Assembly: GCF_015714715.1 (NCBI RefSeq)
Contig: NZ_WAHS01000001.1
Location: 1,995,001 to 2,059,000 of the forward strand
Reading direction: 5' to 3'
DNA from: Aestuariivirga litoralis
GTDB lineage: Bacteria; Pseudomonadota; Alphaproteobacteria; Rhizobiales; Aestuariivirgaceae
Length of the DNA: 64,000 bases
Notes under the pieces: generated by a model
Seen by the model: only the letters and a program-made list of their open reading frames with translations
The model's database searches: none
Told to the model about the DNA's origin: nothing
Program-made: the position numbers and the translations under genes
Part shown: positions 27,050 to 35,769 of the stretch, in pieces
How positions within the stretch are numbered: position 1 is the first letter of the stretch
Layout of the letters: each line of letters begins with the position of its first letter

Positions 27050-27079
27050 CTGCGCCATCCGGTTTAACGGATGGCGCAG
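27050..27079 (-). terminator. Intercistronic hairpin between binding-protein and permease genes
   Basis: CTGCGCCATCCG (27050-27061) and CGGATGGCGCAG (27068-27079) form a perfect 12-base-pair stem with a six-base loop, 23 bases after the xylF stop. In the direction of transcription it is followed by a weak T-rich run (TTTCTC). Such hairpins commonly trim or partly terminate transcripts so that the binding protein is made in excess over the permease and ATPase. Confidence 0.7.
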
Positions 27080-27102
27080 CGTGTTTTCAGTTCAGCAAGT
27101 GA

Positions 27103-28152
27103 TTACTTGCAAGCGGCAACGTCGGCCTGGGCGCCAGCGCAAGCGGCGGCCTTGTCGATCCAGCCGGCCTTGATCACGTCATCAAGGTTGGCCTTGGTGA
27201 TTGGATCTGGAGCCAGAAGGATGGAGTTCATTTCAACCTTCTTCTTGCCGTCCTTGAACTTGGCAACGCCTGGCAGCTTGTCGATGGCGGTGCCATCAGC
27301 CATGGCGACGGCAGCTTCAGCAGCAGCCTTGCCGAGAGCGCGCGAGTCCTTCCAAACCGAAACGGTCTGGGTGCCCTGGGCGACGCGGTTCAGAGCGGCC
27401 TTGTCACCGTCCTGGCCCGACACCGGAACCTTGCCAGCAAGGCCTTGGGCCTTGAGAGCAGCCACAACGCCAGAGGCCATGCCGTCATTTTCAGACACAA
27501 CAGCGTCAACCTTGTTCTTGGTCGAGGTCAGGCACTGTTCCATGTTCTTCTGGGCGTTGTCTGGCTTCCAACCATCGGTGAAGGTTTCGCAGACATTCTT
27601 GATCTTGCCAGCGTCCATGGCTGGCTTCAGAACTTCCATCTGGCCCATGAACAAGAAGGTGGCGTTTGGATCGCCCTTGTCGCCCTTGATGAAGGCATAG
27701 TTGCCTTCCGGCTTGGCTTTCAGGATTTCCTTGGCCATCAAACGGCCCACACCGACGTTGTCGAAGGTGATGTAGAGGGCGTTCGGATCTTCGAATTGCA
27801 CGTCATAGGCAATCGACTTGATGCCAGCATCGGTGATCTTCTTGATCGAGGGCAGGATGGCGTCCGAGTCGAAAGCAACGATCATGATCACGTCAGGCTT
27901 CTGGGCGATCAGGGCTTCGATGTCAGCAGCCTGCTTCTGGGCAGAGCCCTGAGCGTCGGCAGTGATGTACTTGTCGCCAGCAGCTTCAACCACGGCCTTG
28001 ATGGCAGCGTCGTCAGTCTTCCAGCGTTCTTCCTGGAAGGTCTTCCACGACACGGCGATGGTCTTACCCTTGGCCATGGCAACGTTTGCCATGCCACCCA
28101 TTGCGGTGGCGAGCAGAGCGCCAGCCACAACGGCTTTCACAATATTCTTCAT
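27103..28152 (-). CDS. xylF: Periplasmic sugar-binding protein, XylF-like
   Basis: The 349-residue periplasmic receptor of the importer. A signal peptide (about residues 1-27) precedes a type 1 periplasmic-binding fold. Its sequence follows E. coli XylF closely in places: LxYDxx-type ISxAYDVQFEDP region, YITFDNVGVGRLMAKEIL, GQMEVLKPAMDAGKIK, ENDGMASGVVAALKAQGLAGK and VSGQDGDKAALNRVAQGTQT. D-xylose is the best guess, although an inositol or related sugar is possible given the iol genes nearby. It heads a minus-strand operon and is divergent from a ROK regulator. Confidence 0.88.
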   Translation of the reverse strand: MKNIVKAVVAGALLATAMGGMANVAMAKGKTIAVSWKTFQEERWKTDDAAIKAVVEAAGDKYITADAQGSAQKQAADIEALIAQKPDVIMIVAFDSDAILPSIKKITDAGIKSIAYDVQFEDPNALYITFDNVGVGRLMAKEILKAKPEGNYAFIKGDKGDPNATFLFMGQMEVLKPAMDAGKIKNVCETFTDGWKPDNAQKNMEQCLTSTKNKVDAVVSENDGMASGVVAALKAQGLAGKVPVSGQDGDKAALNRVAQGTQTVSVWKDSRALGKAAAEAAVAMADGTAIDKLPGVAKFKDGKKKVEMNSILLAPDPITKANLDDVIKAGWIDKAAACAGAQADVAACK

Positions 28153-28373
28153 CTGGATGTTTCCTCCTGTTGGTATCCAAAATCGACTTACACTCCCGCG
28201 AGAGAGCGTAACTCCTTTGCACGGCTTTCACGTTGATGATTGCAGTACAAATTCCTCCACGAAATCTTGTCCTGATATGTATTTGTCGGACAATTTATTT
28301 CGATACTCAAAATAATCTTGCATGGGTCTGGAGATTGAGTCAACGTGATTTTGGGAGTGGCCACATTAACAAG

Positions 28374-29591
28374 ATGACAAAGAAGGCCGACAGCGATCTT
28401 GTGCGCCGCCAAAACCGTCATCTGGTGCTGGAGGCGTTGCGCTTTGCGGGCAAAGCCCCGCGCATCGAGCTGGGCCGGCTGACTGGATTATCGCTGGCCA
28501 CGATTACCTCGATCACCACGCAACTTCTGAATGAAAAACTGTTGGTCGAAGATTCAGACAGCGGGCAAGTGCCGTTCAAACGCGGGCGGCCGAGTGTTGA
28601 CCTGCGGCTTAATCCGGAAGCCGCACTCGTCATGGCGATGAAAATCTCCATCGACAAGTTTGAGCTGGCGCTCACCGGCTATTCCGGAAACCGCGTGGCG
28701 CATGAGATCAGGACTGAACCGACTTATAATCTGCCTGCCGATGAAGCGGCGCGCCGTGCCTCGCGATTCATCCTGGATTTTCTCAAGGCGCAGAATCTGG
28801 AGCCTGCACGCATTCACAAGATCGGCATTGCGGTTCAGGGTGCGGTGGAATCCGGCATCGGCCATTTGATGTGGAGCCCGGCCTTCAAGGCGCAGGACAT
28901 TCCACTGGTCGAGCCGATCAAGCGGCTGACAGGCATTACCTGCGAGCTGGCCAATGACGCCAACATGATTGCCGAAGGGCTGATGGCGCGCGAGCACTAC
29001 CAGTACAAGGGCACGACGGCGGTGATCTTCACTGGTTACGGCGTGGGCATGGGGCTGGTGATTGACGGCAAGACCTATCATGGTGCCACGGGAGCGGCCG
29101 CTGAATTCGGCCATATGAATCACATCCCCCATGGCGCGCTGTGCCGCTGCGGGCGGGCGGGCTGCCTTGAAGCCTATGCATCCGACTATGGCATCTTGCG
29201 CCATGCCGAGGGCTTGCCCGACAGCGTGCCGCCGCCGCTCAACGCTGTTGAGCCCAGCGTGATGGCGGCGCTGGAAACAGCGGCGCGGCGCGGCGACAAG
29301 AATGCGCTGGGGGCCTATCAAAACGCCGGCGAGGCCATTGGCTATGGCCTGGCGCGGATGATCGCCATCCTGAACCCGGACCGGATCATGATCAGCGGCC
29401 CTGGCCTCAAGGCGTTTGACCTGATCGAGCCTTCAATCATGACAGCGATTGCCGAAGGTGTGGTTCCAGCACTGCGCAGCAAGCTGAAGATCGAGACGAT
29501 GCCGATGGATCACGACATGATCATGAGCGGTACGCTGGACAAGCTGCTGCATGAGCTGGACCGGGAGGTTTTCTCGCGGGCGGATCACTAA
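28374..29591 (+). CDS. ROK family transcriptional regulator (XylR-like)
   Basis: A 405-residue repressor with an N-terminal winged helix (about residues 12-70; [19 protein letters not shown], then [17 protein letters not shown]) fused to a ROK sugar-kinase-like domain. The zinc-binding ROK motif is visible as [21 protein letters not shown]. The ATG at 28374 is taken because [16 protein letters not shown] matches the family start; the in-frame extension from 28233 crosses the promoter region of the divergent importer operon. ROK regulators of this type bind the imported sugar, so it probably controls xylFH and the ATPase gene. It overlaps the convergent LysR gene by four bases. Confidence 0.88.
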   Translation: MTKKADSDLVRRQNRHLVLEALRFAGKAPRIELGRLTGLSLATITSITTQLLNEKLLVEDSDSGQVPFKRGRPSVDLRLNPEAALVMAMKISIDKFELALTGYSGNRVAHEIRTEPTYNLPADEAARRASRFILDFLKAQNLEPARIHKIGIAVQGAVESGIGHLMWSPAFKAQDIPLVEPIKRLTGITCELANDANMIAEGLMAREHYQYKGTTAVIFTGYGVGMGLVIDGKTYHGATGAAAEFGHMNHIPHGALCRCGRAGCLEAYASDYGILRHAEGLPDSVPPPLNAVEPSVMAALETAARRGDKNALGAYQNAGEAIGYGLARMIAILNPDRIMISGPGLKAFDLIEPSIMTAIAEGVVPALRSKLKIETMPMDHDMIMSGTLDKLLHELDREVFSRADH

Positions 29592-30475
29592 GACCGCAAA
29601 AACTCCGCCTTCGCCCGCCTCGCCTGCTCGGCCACATAATCGTGCACTGCTGCCACGCGGGCGGTGCGGTGGGTATCGGGGTGGCTCATCAGCCAGTAGG
29701 TTCGGGTGAAGCGCGTCTGCGGCAACAGGCGCGTGAGTTCTGGAAATTGCACCGCAGCGTAGTCGTGCAGGATGCCGATGCCGTGGCCGGCGCGCACCGC
29801 TTCCATCTGGGCCACCACACTGCCGCACTCATAATGGCGCTTCATGCGCTGGCCGAGTTCCGCCGCATAATCCAGCGCGCGGCTGTAGACGAAATCTTCG
29901 ACATGGGTGATGAACAGGCGGCCATCGAGGTCGTCAATCGCTTTGATATTTCCGTGGTTTTGCAAATATGATTTCGAGGCATAGATGCTGAGTGAATAAT
30001 CGGTGAGCTTGGTGATGATCAGGCGGCCCTGCTTCGGGCGGTCCAGCGTCACCACGATATCGGCTTCACGGCGCGAGAGGGAGAATGTGCGCGGCAGCGG
30101 CACCAGCTGGATCGTCAGGTCCGGGTGCTGGTTGGCCAAGGCGCCCAGTTTGCGGGCGAGGAAATAATTGCCCAGACCATCGGGTGCGCCGATGCGCACC
30201 ACGCCGGAGATTTCAGCACGGGCACCGGAAATCTCGGAGCCGACCTGCAGCACTTCGGATTCCACACGCTCGGCGGATTTGAACAAGGCTTCTCCAGCGG
30301 GCGTAAGCGTGCAGCCCTGCGTCTGCCGTTCCACCAGCTTGGCGCCTAAATCTTCTTCCAAAGCCGTAAGCTGGCGGCCCACCGTGGCGTGGTTCAGGCC
30401 CAGTTGCTGGGCCGCGCCCAGGATCTGCCCGGCGCGGGCCACAGCGAGGAAAATGCGGATGCGATCCCAGTCCAT
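29588..30475 (-). CDS. LysR family transcriptional regulator
   Basis: A 295-residue LysR regulator: N-terminal helix-turn-helix (residues 1-60, [20 protein letters not shown] and [20 protein letters not shown]) and a periplasmic-binding-like effector domain from about residue 90. It is divergent from mmsA across 96 bases containing several TGCA-flanked palindromes, including TGC-N11-GCA, the usual T-N11-A layout of LysR sites. Control of mmsA is therefore likely. The effector is unknown. Confidence 0.9.
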   Translation of the reverse strand: MDWDRIRIFLAVARAGQILGAAQQLGLNHATVGRQLTALEEDLGAKLVERQTQGCTLTPAGEALFKSAERVESEVLQVGSEISGARAEISGVVRIGAPDGLGNYFLARKLGALANQHPDLTIQLVPLPRTFSLSRREADIVVTLDRPKQGRLIITKLTDYSLSIYASKSYLQNHGNIKAIDDLDGRLFITHVEDFVYSRALDYAAELGQRMKRHYECGSVVAQMEAVRAGHGIGILHDYAAVQFPELTRLLPQTRFTRTYWLMSHPDTHRTARVAAVHDYVAEQARRAKAEFLRS

Positions 30476-30571
30476 GAGATGACTTTAATTTCTGCACATC
30501 AAAAATGCAAATGTTCATCTTGCTGTGCAAATCACATGCGCGCATAGAGGCGGCATCATCAGGAGGAAAAC

Positions 30572-32071
30572 ATGGCCAAGACCATTCAGCATTATATCGG
30601 CGGCGCGTTTGTGGACGGAAAGTCTGGCCGCAAGAGCCCCGTCTTCAATCCAGCCACCGGCGAACAGTCCGGCGAGCTTATTCTGGCCAACACCGCCCAG
30701 GTGGGCGAGGCCGTGGCCGCTGCCAAGAAGGCCGCACCCGATTGGGCCAATACAACCCCGCTGCGCCGGGCGCGCATCCTCAACAAGTTCCTGCGCATCC
30801 TGGAAGAGCGCACGGTGGAACTGGCCACAGTGATTTCCGAAGAACATGGCAAGGTGGTTTCCGACGCCATCGGCGAAGTGCAGCGTGGCATGGAAGTGGT
30901 GGAATTCGCCACCGGCGCCCCTCAGCTTTTGAAGAGCGAATTCACCGAGAATGTCGGCACGCGCGTTGACTCTTATGCCATGCGCCAGCCGCTCGGCGTT
31001 GTCGCTGGCATTACCCCGTTCAACTTCCCGGCCATGGTGCCGATGTGGATGTTTCCGATCGCACTCGCTGCTGGCAACACTTTCATCCTGAAGCCTTCCG
31101 AGCGTGATCCTTCCGCCTCACTGCTGTTGGCCAAGTGGCTGGAAGAAGCCGGTCTCCCGAAGGGCGTGTTCAACGTCGTTCACGGCGACAAGGAAGCCGT
31201 GGATGCGATCCTCAACCATCCCGATATTTCGGCTGTGTCCTTCGTCGGCTCCACGCCGATTGCCCGCTACATCTATGAAACAGGTACGCGCAACGGCAAG
31301 CGCGTGCAGGCTTTGGGCGGTGCCAAGAACCACATGATCATCATGCCGGATGCCGACATGGACCAGGCCGTCGATGCCCTGATGGGTGCCGCCTATGGTT
31401 CGGCTGGCGAGCGCTGCATGGCAATCTCGGTTGCCGTGCCCGTCGGCAAGAAGACCGCCGACACGCTGATCGCCAAGCTGGAGCCGAAGATCCGCGCGCT
31501 GAAAGTTGGCCCCGGCACCGACAAGGAGGCCGAGATGGGCCCGCTGGTCACCAAGCAGCATTTCGACAAGGTGACGGGCTACATCAATGAGGGCGAAAAA
31601 GAAGGCGCCAAGCTGGTCGTCGACGGCCGCGGCCTCAAGCTGCAGGGTTATGAAGGTGGTTATTTCGTCGGCGGCTCGCTGTTCGACAATGTGACGACCG
31701 ACATGAAAATCTACAAGGAAGAGATTTTCGGCCCCGTGCTCTCGGTGGTGCGCGTCGAGGATTACGGCACCGCCGCCAAGATGATCAACGATCATGAATA
31801 TGGCAATGGCACCGCGATCTTCACCCGTGACGGTGATGCGGCGCGCGAATTCGCGCACCAGATCCAGGTGGGCATGGTGGGCATCAATGTGCCGATCCCG
31901 GTGCCGATGGCGTTCCACTCTTTCGGCGGCTGGAAAGCCTCGCTGTTCGGCGACCATCACATGCACGGCCCGGAAGGCCTGCGGTTCTATACCAAGCTGA
32001 AGACCGTGACCTCACGCTGGCCCACGGGTATCCGTGCGGGTGCGGAGTTTGTGATGCCGGTGATGAAGTAA
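30572..32071 (+). CDS. mmsA: Methylmalonate-semialdehyde dehydrogenase (CoA-acylating)
   Basis: MmsA (IolA) converts malonic or methylmalonic semialdehyde to acetyl- or propionyl-CoA, the last step of inositol and valine catabolism. The 499-residue protein has the MmsA N-terminus ([20 protein letters not shown]), [19 protein letters not shown], the catalytic Cys in [17 protein letters not shown], and the C-terminal [19 protein letters not shown] found in this branch only. The ATG follows CAGGAGGAAAAC. It complements iolD and iolE at 16-19 kb. A strong terminator follows. Confidence 0.96.
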   Translation: MAKTIQHYIGGAFVDGKSGRKSPVFNPATGEQSGELILANTAQVGEAVAAAKKAAPDWANTTPLRRARILNKFLRILEERTVELATVISEEHGKVVSDAIGEVQRGMEVVEFATGAPQLLKSEFTENVGTRVDSYAMRQPLGVVAGITPFNFPAMVPMWMFPIALAAGNTFILKPSERDPSASLLLAKWLEEAGLPKGVFNVVHGDKEAVDAILNHPDISAVSFVGSTPIARYIYETGTRNGKRVQALGGAKNHMIIMPDADMDQAVDALMGAAYGSAGERCMAISVAVPVGKKTADTLIAKLEPKIRALKVGPGTDKEAEMGPLVTKQHFDKVTGYINEGEKEGAKLVVDGRGLKLQGYEGGYFVGGSLFDNVTTDMKIYKEEIFGPVLSVVRVEDYGTAAKMINDHEYGNGTAIFTRDGDAAREFAHQIQVGMVGINVPIPVPMAFHSFGGWKASLFGDHHMHGPEGLRFYTKLKTVTSRWPTGIRAGAEFVMPVMK

Positions 32072-32099
32072 GAGTCGAGGTCTTACCCAATATCTCTCC

Positions 32100-32130
32100 A
32101 TGGGCGGGCTTGACCCGCCCATCTCTTTTT
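32100..32130 (+). terminator. Intrinsic terminator of mmsA
   Basis: ATGGGCGGG and CCCGCCCAT form a nine-base-pair GC-rich stem with a CTTGA loop, followed by TCTCTTTTT. It lies 28 bases past the mmsA stop. Confidence 0.9.
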
Positions 32131-32230
32131 CATCTCTCTTCTATTCCTTCGTCACCGCGGCGAAAACCGAGATCCCGCTTCAACCTCCGCCAGAAGATAT
32201 CAGTCGATCATCAAGGTCCTATCGTTCAAG

Positions 32231-32884
32231 TTAACTAGGTTTTCGAACTGCGTGAAATATCAGGGCAACCGCTTCAGGAATGTCGTTCAAATTTCTAACT
32301 TTGAAACGAGTGTTTCCACGATCATTCTTGATCTCTAGTTTTGAAACGTTGGCGAAGTGTCCCACGGTTCCCCTAACCGTTATCGAAAGCTCGTCGATCT
32401 GCGGTTGGACAATGACGTACCAAAAATTATCTGGTGTCTCGCTGAAATTTCTTGATTGCCCCCTCTTAAGGTTTCCTGGAGAGCGAGAACGTACTTCCTT
32501 CAAAAGCGCGAGCGCCGTTTCATGCATTTTCTGAGACATTTCTTTTTTGGTAAGGTCTAGAAACGCCCTGTCTCCTGGGCCGAGTAACGCAGTCTCAGCA
32601 TTGATCTCTCTAGGCTTCGTCACTGGGCGACCGGTCAAACTTTCTGATAAAAACCCGATCGTTCGAGACGATGTACCAACGTTGGTTGGAACTACGTTCT
32701 CAGCTTCAAATTGGAGCTGCCTCGTTTTGGATTCGAAAGAACAAGATTTGAATAGAATAGCGCTGGTTGCGCCAATCGAATTTTGCGCCTTTCCAAAATG
32801 GGCCATTTGATGCGGCGGAAGCTCAAACAACCAAATACCAGCAGAAAGCTCTTCTACGTCGCTTAGTGTCATAAGTAGGCCCAT
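32231..32884 (-). CDS. Hypothetical protein in AT-richer islet
   Basis: A 217-residue protein I do not recognise. The N-terminal 60 residues (ELSAGIWLFELPPHQMAHFG) look globular and the middle is polar with no membrane segment or signal peptide. The C-terminal 70 residues (FWYVIVQPQIDELSITVRG, FKVRNLNDIPEAVALIFHA) vaguely resemble small domains found at the ends of some nuclease-like or DUF5655-like proteins; this is a weak impression. Base composition and codon use (many AAA, TTT, AAT codons) are clearly AT-richer than in flanking genes, suggesting recent acquisition. The start is the ATG at 32884 or 32872. A tandem 12-mer array lies directly upstream and may regulate it. Confidence 0.6.
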   Translation of the reverse strand: MGLLMTLSDVEELSAGIWLFELPPHQMAHFGKAQNSIGATSAILFKSCSFESKTRQLQFEAENVVPTNVGTSSRTIGFLSESLTGRPVTKPREINAETALLGPGDRAFLDLTKKEMSQKMHETALALLKEVRSRSPGNLKRGQSRNFSETPDNFWYVIVQPQIDELSITVRGTVGHFANVSKLEIKNDRGNTRFKVRNLNDIPEAVALIFHAVRKPS

Positions 32885-32896
32885 CTGATACTCCTG

Positions 32897-32944
32897 TGCA
32901 GCTATCTGTAGATGTTTCTGTACAGCTAGCTGAGCAGATAGCTG
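32897..32944. repeat. Four tandem imperfect 12-mers upstream of the islet gene
   Basis: The sequence divides into four 12-base units, each ending in CTG: TGCAGCTATCTG, TAGATGTTTCTG, TACAGCTAGCTG and AGCAGATAGCTG. Units 1 and 4 are inverted copies of each other (CAGCTATCTG and CAGATAGCTG) and unit 3 contains the perfect palindrome CAGCTAGCTG. The array begins 13 bases before the start codon at 32884. This arrangement suggests a cooperative operator for a regulator bound to both gene directions. Confidence 0.6.
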
Positions 32945-32965
32945 AAGTCAAGCGAGGAATTGCTA

Positions 32966-32994
32966 TTGACAATTTCCCAATATAGGACTATATG
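32966..32994 (+). promoter_or_regulatory. Sigma-70-type promoter
   Basis: A perfect TTGACA at 32966-32971 is followed after 17 bases by TATATG (32989-32994), or after 16 by CTATAT. It faces the strong ribosome binding site and ORF at 33014-33302 and lies just beyond the 12-mer array. Near-consensus promoters are rare in this GC-rich window. Confidence 0.6.
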
Positions 32995-33026
32995 CCTCTT
33001 CGCACTGAACCTGAAAGGAGGGAACA

Positions 33027-33302
33027 ATGTGCACCGTGTTCCCATATTGCCGGATCAGTGTGCAGCGCCTGCTGGTGGTGATCCACACACTCATCGCGAC
33101 CGGGAGCTTCGTCGGTAGACCTCGGGCACTAAGACCCAAGCGCCTTCAATGGCTAACCAATATTGCCGCCGAATTTAAAATCGCTGCGTTCCCCACCCGG
33201 GCTTTGGCCCTTGTCTTCTCTTCACAGAATTCTGCATCGGGCCAGAGCCTGGCGGGAGCATTCCCTCCTGCTCACACGACTGGGAAAGCGGGGCTCATTT
33301 GA
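33027..33302 (+). CDS. Possible small protein (or sRNA body) with strong ribosome binding site
   Basis: A 91-codon ORF starting at an ATG five bases after GGAGG (AAAGGAGGG at 33014-33022), the best Shine-Dalgarno in the window, and downstream of a near-consensus promoter. The predicted product starts MCTVFPYCRISVQRLLVVIH, is basic, and has one weakly hydrophobic stretch; I recognise no family. Its TGA falls within the loop of the terminator hairpin (33284-33318). That is unusual and leaves open that the transcript works as an RNA, or that only a shorter leader peptide is translated. Codon use is not convincingly coding. Confidence 0.35.
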   Translation: MCTVFPYCRISVQRLLVVIHTLIATGSFVGRPRALRPKRLQWLTNIAAEFKIAAFPTRALALVFSSQNSASGQSLAGAFPPAHTTGKAGLI

Positions 33303-33318
33303 GATGAGCTCCGCTTTC
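33284..33318 (+). terminator. Strong hairpin closing the small transcription unit
   Basis: GAAAGCGGGGCTCAT (33284-33298) pairs with ATGAGCTCCGCTTTC (33304-33318) over 15 positions with one G-T pair and a five-base loop. It is followed by TTCCC, a poor U-tract, so it may be a terminator or a 3-prime stability element. It can form equally well in antisense transcripts. Confidence 0.6.
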
Positions 33319-33377
33319 TTCCCTTCCGCTCCATGTGATGTGGGGCGAACAAGGGTGGACTCGCGTCTTGTTGCGAA

Positions 33378-33517
33378 GAGCCCTCATCCGCCTTCGGCAC
33401 CTTCTCCCATTTCGCTTCGCTCAACGGGCGAAGGCGATCATCTCAAGCTTTGCAGCGCGCCGCCTTCGCCCGTCGCGTCAGCGATGGGAGAAGGTGCCGA
33501 CAGGCGGATGAGGGCTC
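33378..33517. repeat. RIME-like composite palindrome, long copy
   Basis: Terminal inverted repeats of about 32 bases (33378-33409 and 33485-33517) differ by a single inserted base: GAGCCCTCATCCGCCTTCGG and its continuation CACCTTCTCCCA are mirrored at the right end. Nested inside are inverted arms ACGGGCGAAGGCG and CGCCTTCGCCCGT around a short tip. The whole 140 bases can fold as one branched hairpin. It ends four bases before the dCTP deaminase stop. No coding capacity is evident. It is the most complete copy of the family in this window. Confidence 0.8.
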
Positions 33518-33520
33518 TTT

Positions 33521-34633
33521 CTAATGCGTGCCGACGATATACGGCTTGAAGTGCTTCGACAGCTTCAGGCCCTGCTTCTGGTAGTTCGAACCCAGCCCAC
33601 CGCCATAGACGACTTCTGGGGCTGCGGTCAGCGGTTCGTAGACCAACCTTCCGATGATCTGGGCGTCCTCCAGAATGAACGGCACTTCGTGGCTGCGCAC
33701 TTCCAGCACGGCTCTTGCGCCTTCGCCGTGGCCGCTCGCGTGGCCGAAGCCGGGGTCGAAGAAGCCGGCGTAGTGGACGCGGAATTCGCCGACGAGCGGG
33801 TTGTAGGGAACCATTTCGGCGGCGTGGGTGGGCGGGATTCTGACCGCCTCGCGGCTGGCCAGGATGTAGAACTGGTCGGGGTCTAGGATGAGCGAGGCTT
33901 TTTGCCAGATGGGTTCCCAGTAATCGAGGACCTCCAACGCGGCCTTCTTGTCGACATCCACCAGCGCCGAATGGCGCTTGGCGCGGAAGCCGATGGGTTC
34001 GTTCTGTTTGATGCCGGAGAGATCAACACTCAGCGCCAGGCCGCCATCGATGTTCACTTCGCCTTCGGTGATCAGCGGTTCCTTATTATGCAGTGCACGG
34101 ATCAAATCATCAGTGGCGAGCGAGGCGCCGCTGCGGAAACGGATTTGCGACAGGCGGGAGCCTTGGCGTGCAAGGATTGGGAACGTGCGCGGGCTGATCT
34201 CGGCATAGAGCGGGCCTTCGTAGCCTTCGGCCACTTTGTCGAATTCCTGCGCATAATCGGTGATCACGCGCGTAAAGATGTCGAGGCGGCCGGTGGAGCT
34301 TTTCGGATTGGCGGCGGCGGAAATGCCCTTGGGCAGTTTCAGGCTTTCCAGCAGCGGCACGATATAGACGCAGCCGGTTTCCAGCACCGTGCCGCCCGCC
34401 AAATCCATTTCATGCAGCACAAGACCCTTGAGGCGCTCGGCCACCGTTTGCTTCGGGCCGGGCAAGAATGACGCGCGCACGCGGTAAGCTGTTGGGCCGA
34501 GGCGCAAATCGAGGCTGGCGGGCTGCACCTGATCAGCATCCGCTTTATGCGCCAGTTTGATTATGCCTTGATCACACAATGTGCTGATTGCTGCGGCAGG
34601 CAGGATGCCGGGCTTCAAAAGATTTTCGTTCAT
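33521..34633 (-). CDS. dcd: 2-prime-deoxycytidine 5-prime-triphosphate deaminase, long alphaproteobacterial form
   Basis: Deaminates dCTP to dUTP for thymidylate synthesis. At 370 residues it is about twice E. coli Dcd (193) because it contains two tandem dUTPase-fold segments, the form usual in Alphaproteobacteria. Segment 1 shows QPASLDLRLGPTAYRVRASF and ANPKSSTGRLDIFTRVITD; segment 2 shows GEVNIDGGLALSVDLSG, RAKRHSALVDVDKK and NPLVGEFRVHYAGFFDPGFG. Whether the second segment is catalytic is unclear. The 164 bases upstream, shared with the divergent ABC transporter, contain an inverted repeat CAGAC-N8-GTCTG at 34722-34739. Confidence 0.93.
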   Translation of the reverse strand: MNENLLKPGILPAAAISTLCDQGIIKLAHKADADQVQPASLDLRLGPTAYRVRASFLPGPKQTVAERLKGLVLHEMDLAGGTVLETGCVYIVPLLESLKLPKGISAAANPKSSTGRLDIFTRVITDYAQEFDKVAEGYEGPLYAEISPRTFPILARQGSRLSQIRFRSGASLATDDLIRALHNKEPLITEGEVNIDGGLALSVDLSGIKQNEPIGFRAKRHSALVDVDKKAALEVLDYWEPIWQKASLILDPDQFYILASREAVRIPPTHAAEMVPYNPLVGEFRVHYAGFFDPGFGHASGHGEGARAVLEVRSHEVPFILEDAQIIGRLVYEPLTAAPEVVYGGGLGSNYQKQGLKLSKHFKPYIVGTH

Positions 34634-34797
34634 GTCGCTCTTTTGGCGGAATCAGACCCTGACGTGCAAGACCGCTGCCGCCGGGTGGATAACTTTTTTA
34701 ACCAATGCGAATTTTTTGTGACAGACTAAAAATCGTCTGATAGCGTCAAAACCAATCAGGCTGGGGCTTAACAAGTAACGAGGGGGTGGGCGCAGCG

Positions 34798-35769
34798 ATG
34801 CATCCAGTTTTACGCACCGTATTGCAGAGGCTTGGCCTGGGTTTGATCACCCTGTTTGCCGTCTCTATCATCATCTTCTCGTCCCTGCAGATGCTGCCGG
34901 GCGGTTATGCCCAGAACATTCTAGGCCAGGGTGCCACACCTGAACTGGTTGCGAATTTCAACCATCAGCTTGGCCTCGACCGGCCGGCTTACGTCCGTTA
35001 CTTCGAATGGATCGGCAATGCTGTGCAGGGCGATTTCGGCAACAGCTATTCCGGCACAACGGGCACGATCAAGCGCAGCGTTTCTGCGATTATCGCCCCG
35101 CGTCTCTATAATACATTCTTCCTGGCCAGCATGGCCGCCGTGTTCGCGGTGCCTTTGGCGCTGCTGCTGGGCGTGCTGGCGGCGCTGTACCGCAACACCT
35201 GGTACGACCGCATTGTGAACTCCGTGACGCTGACCACGATTGCCACGCCGGAATTCTTCATCGCCTATCTGCTGATGTTTGCTTTCGCGCTGAAGCTGCG
35301 CTGGTTCCCGACATTGTCGATGATCAATTCATCGACCACGTTCAGCGAGCATCTCTACAAGGCGGCGCTGCCCGCCATCACCATGACACTGGTGATCATC
35401 GCCCACATGATGCGCATGACGCGCGCTTCGATCATCAACCTGCTGTCCAGCCCTTATATTGAAATGGCCCAGCTCAAAGGTGTGTCGAAGATGCAGGTCA
35501 TCCTGCGCCACGCTCTCCCTAACGCTTGGGCGCCGATTGCCACGGTTATCGCCTTCAACCTCGCTTACCTGGTGGTGGGCGTGGTGGTGGTGGAAGTGGT
35601 TTATGTCTATCCCGGCATCGGGCAAATGATGGTGGACGGCGTGTCCAGCCGTGACATGCCCGTCGTGCAGGCCTGCGCTTTGATCTTCGCTGCCACTTAC
35701 ATCACGCTCAACCTTCTGGCTGACGTTGTGGCCATCATCACAAATCCAAGATTGTTGCACCCGAAATGA
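34798..35769 (+). CDS. Peptide/nickel-type ABC transporter permease (DppB family)
   Basis: The first permease of a peptide-type importer, 323 residues with six membrane helices. DppB features are the N-terminal helix LGLGLITLFAVSIIIFSSLQMLPG, NHQLGLDRPAYVRYFEWI, and the coupling loop MAQLKGVSKMQVILRHALPN. The ATG at 34798 is preferred to a GTG at 34786 because GAGGGGGTGG then serves as ribosome binding site. It overlaps the next permease gene by four bases. No substrate-binding protein gene adjoins it on either side. Confidence 0.9.
   Translation: MHPVLRTVLQRLGLGLITLFAVSIIIFSSLQMLPGGYAQNILGQGATPELVANFNHQLGLDRPAYVRYFEWIGNAVQGDFGNSYSGTTGTIKRSVSAIIAPRLYNTFFLASMAAVFAVPLALLLGVLAALYRNTWYDRIVNSVTLTTIATPEFFIAYLLMFAFALKLRWFPTLSMINSSTTFSEHLYKAALPAITMTLVIIAHMMRMTRASIINLLSSPYIEMAQLKGVSKMQVILRHALPNAWAPIATVIAFNLAYLVVGVVVVEVVYVYPGIGQMMVDGVSSRDMPVVQACALIFAATYITLNLLADVVAIITNPRLLHPK

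Noticed and set aside
32897-32944. CRISPR-like or iteron origin interpretation of the 12-mers
   Set aside because: Units are contiguous, short and imperfect, with no spacers and no cas or rep gene nearby.
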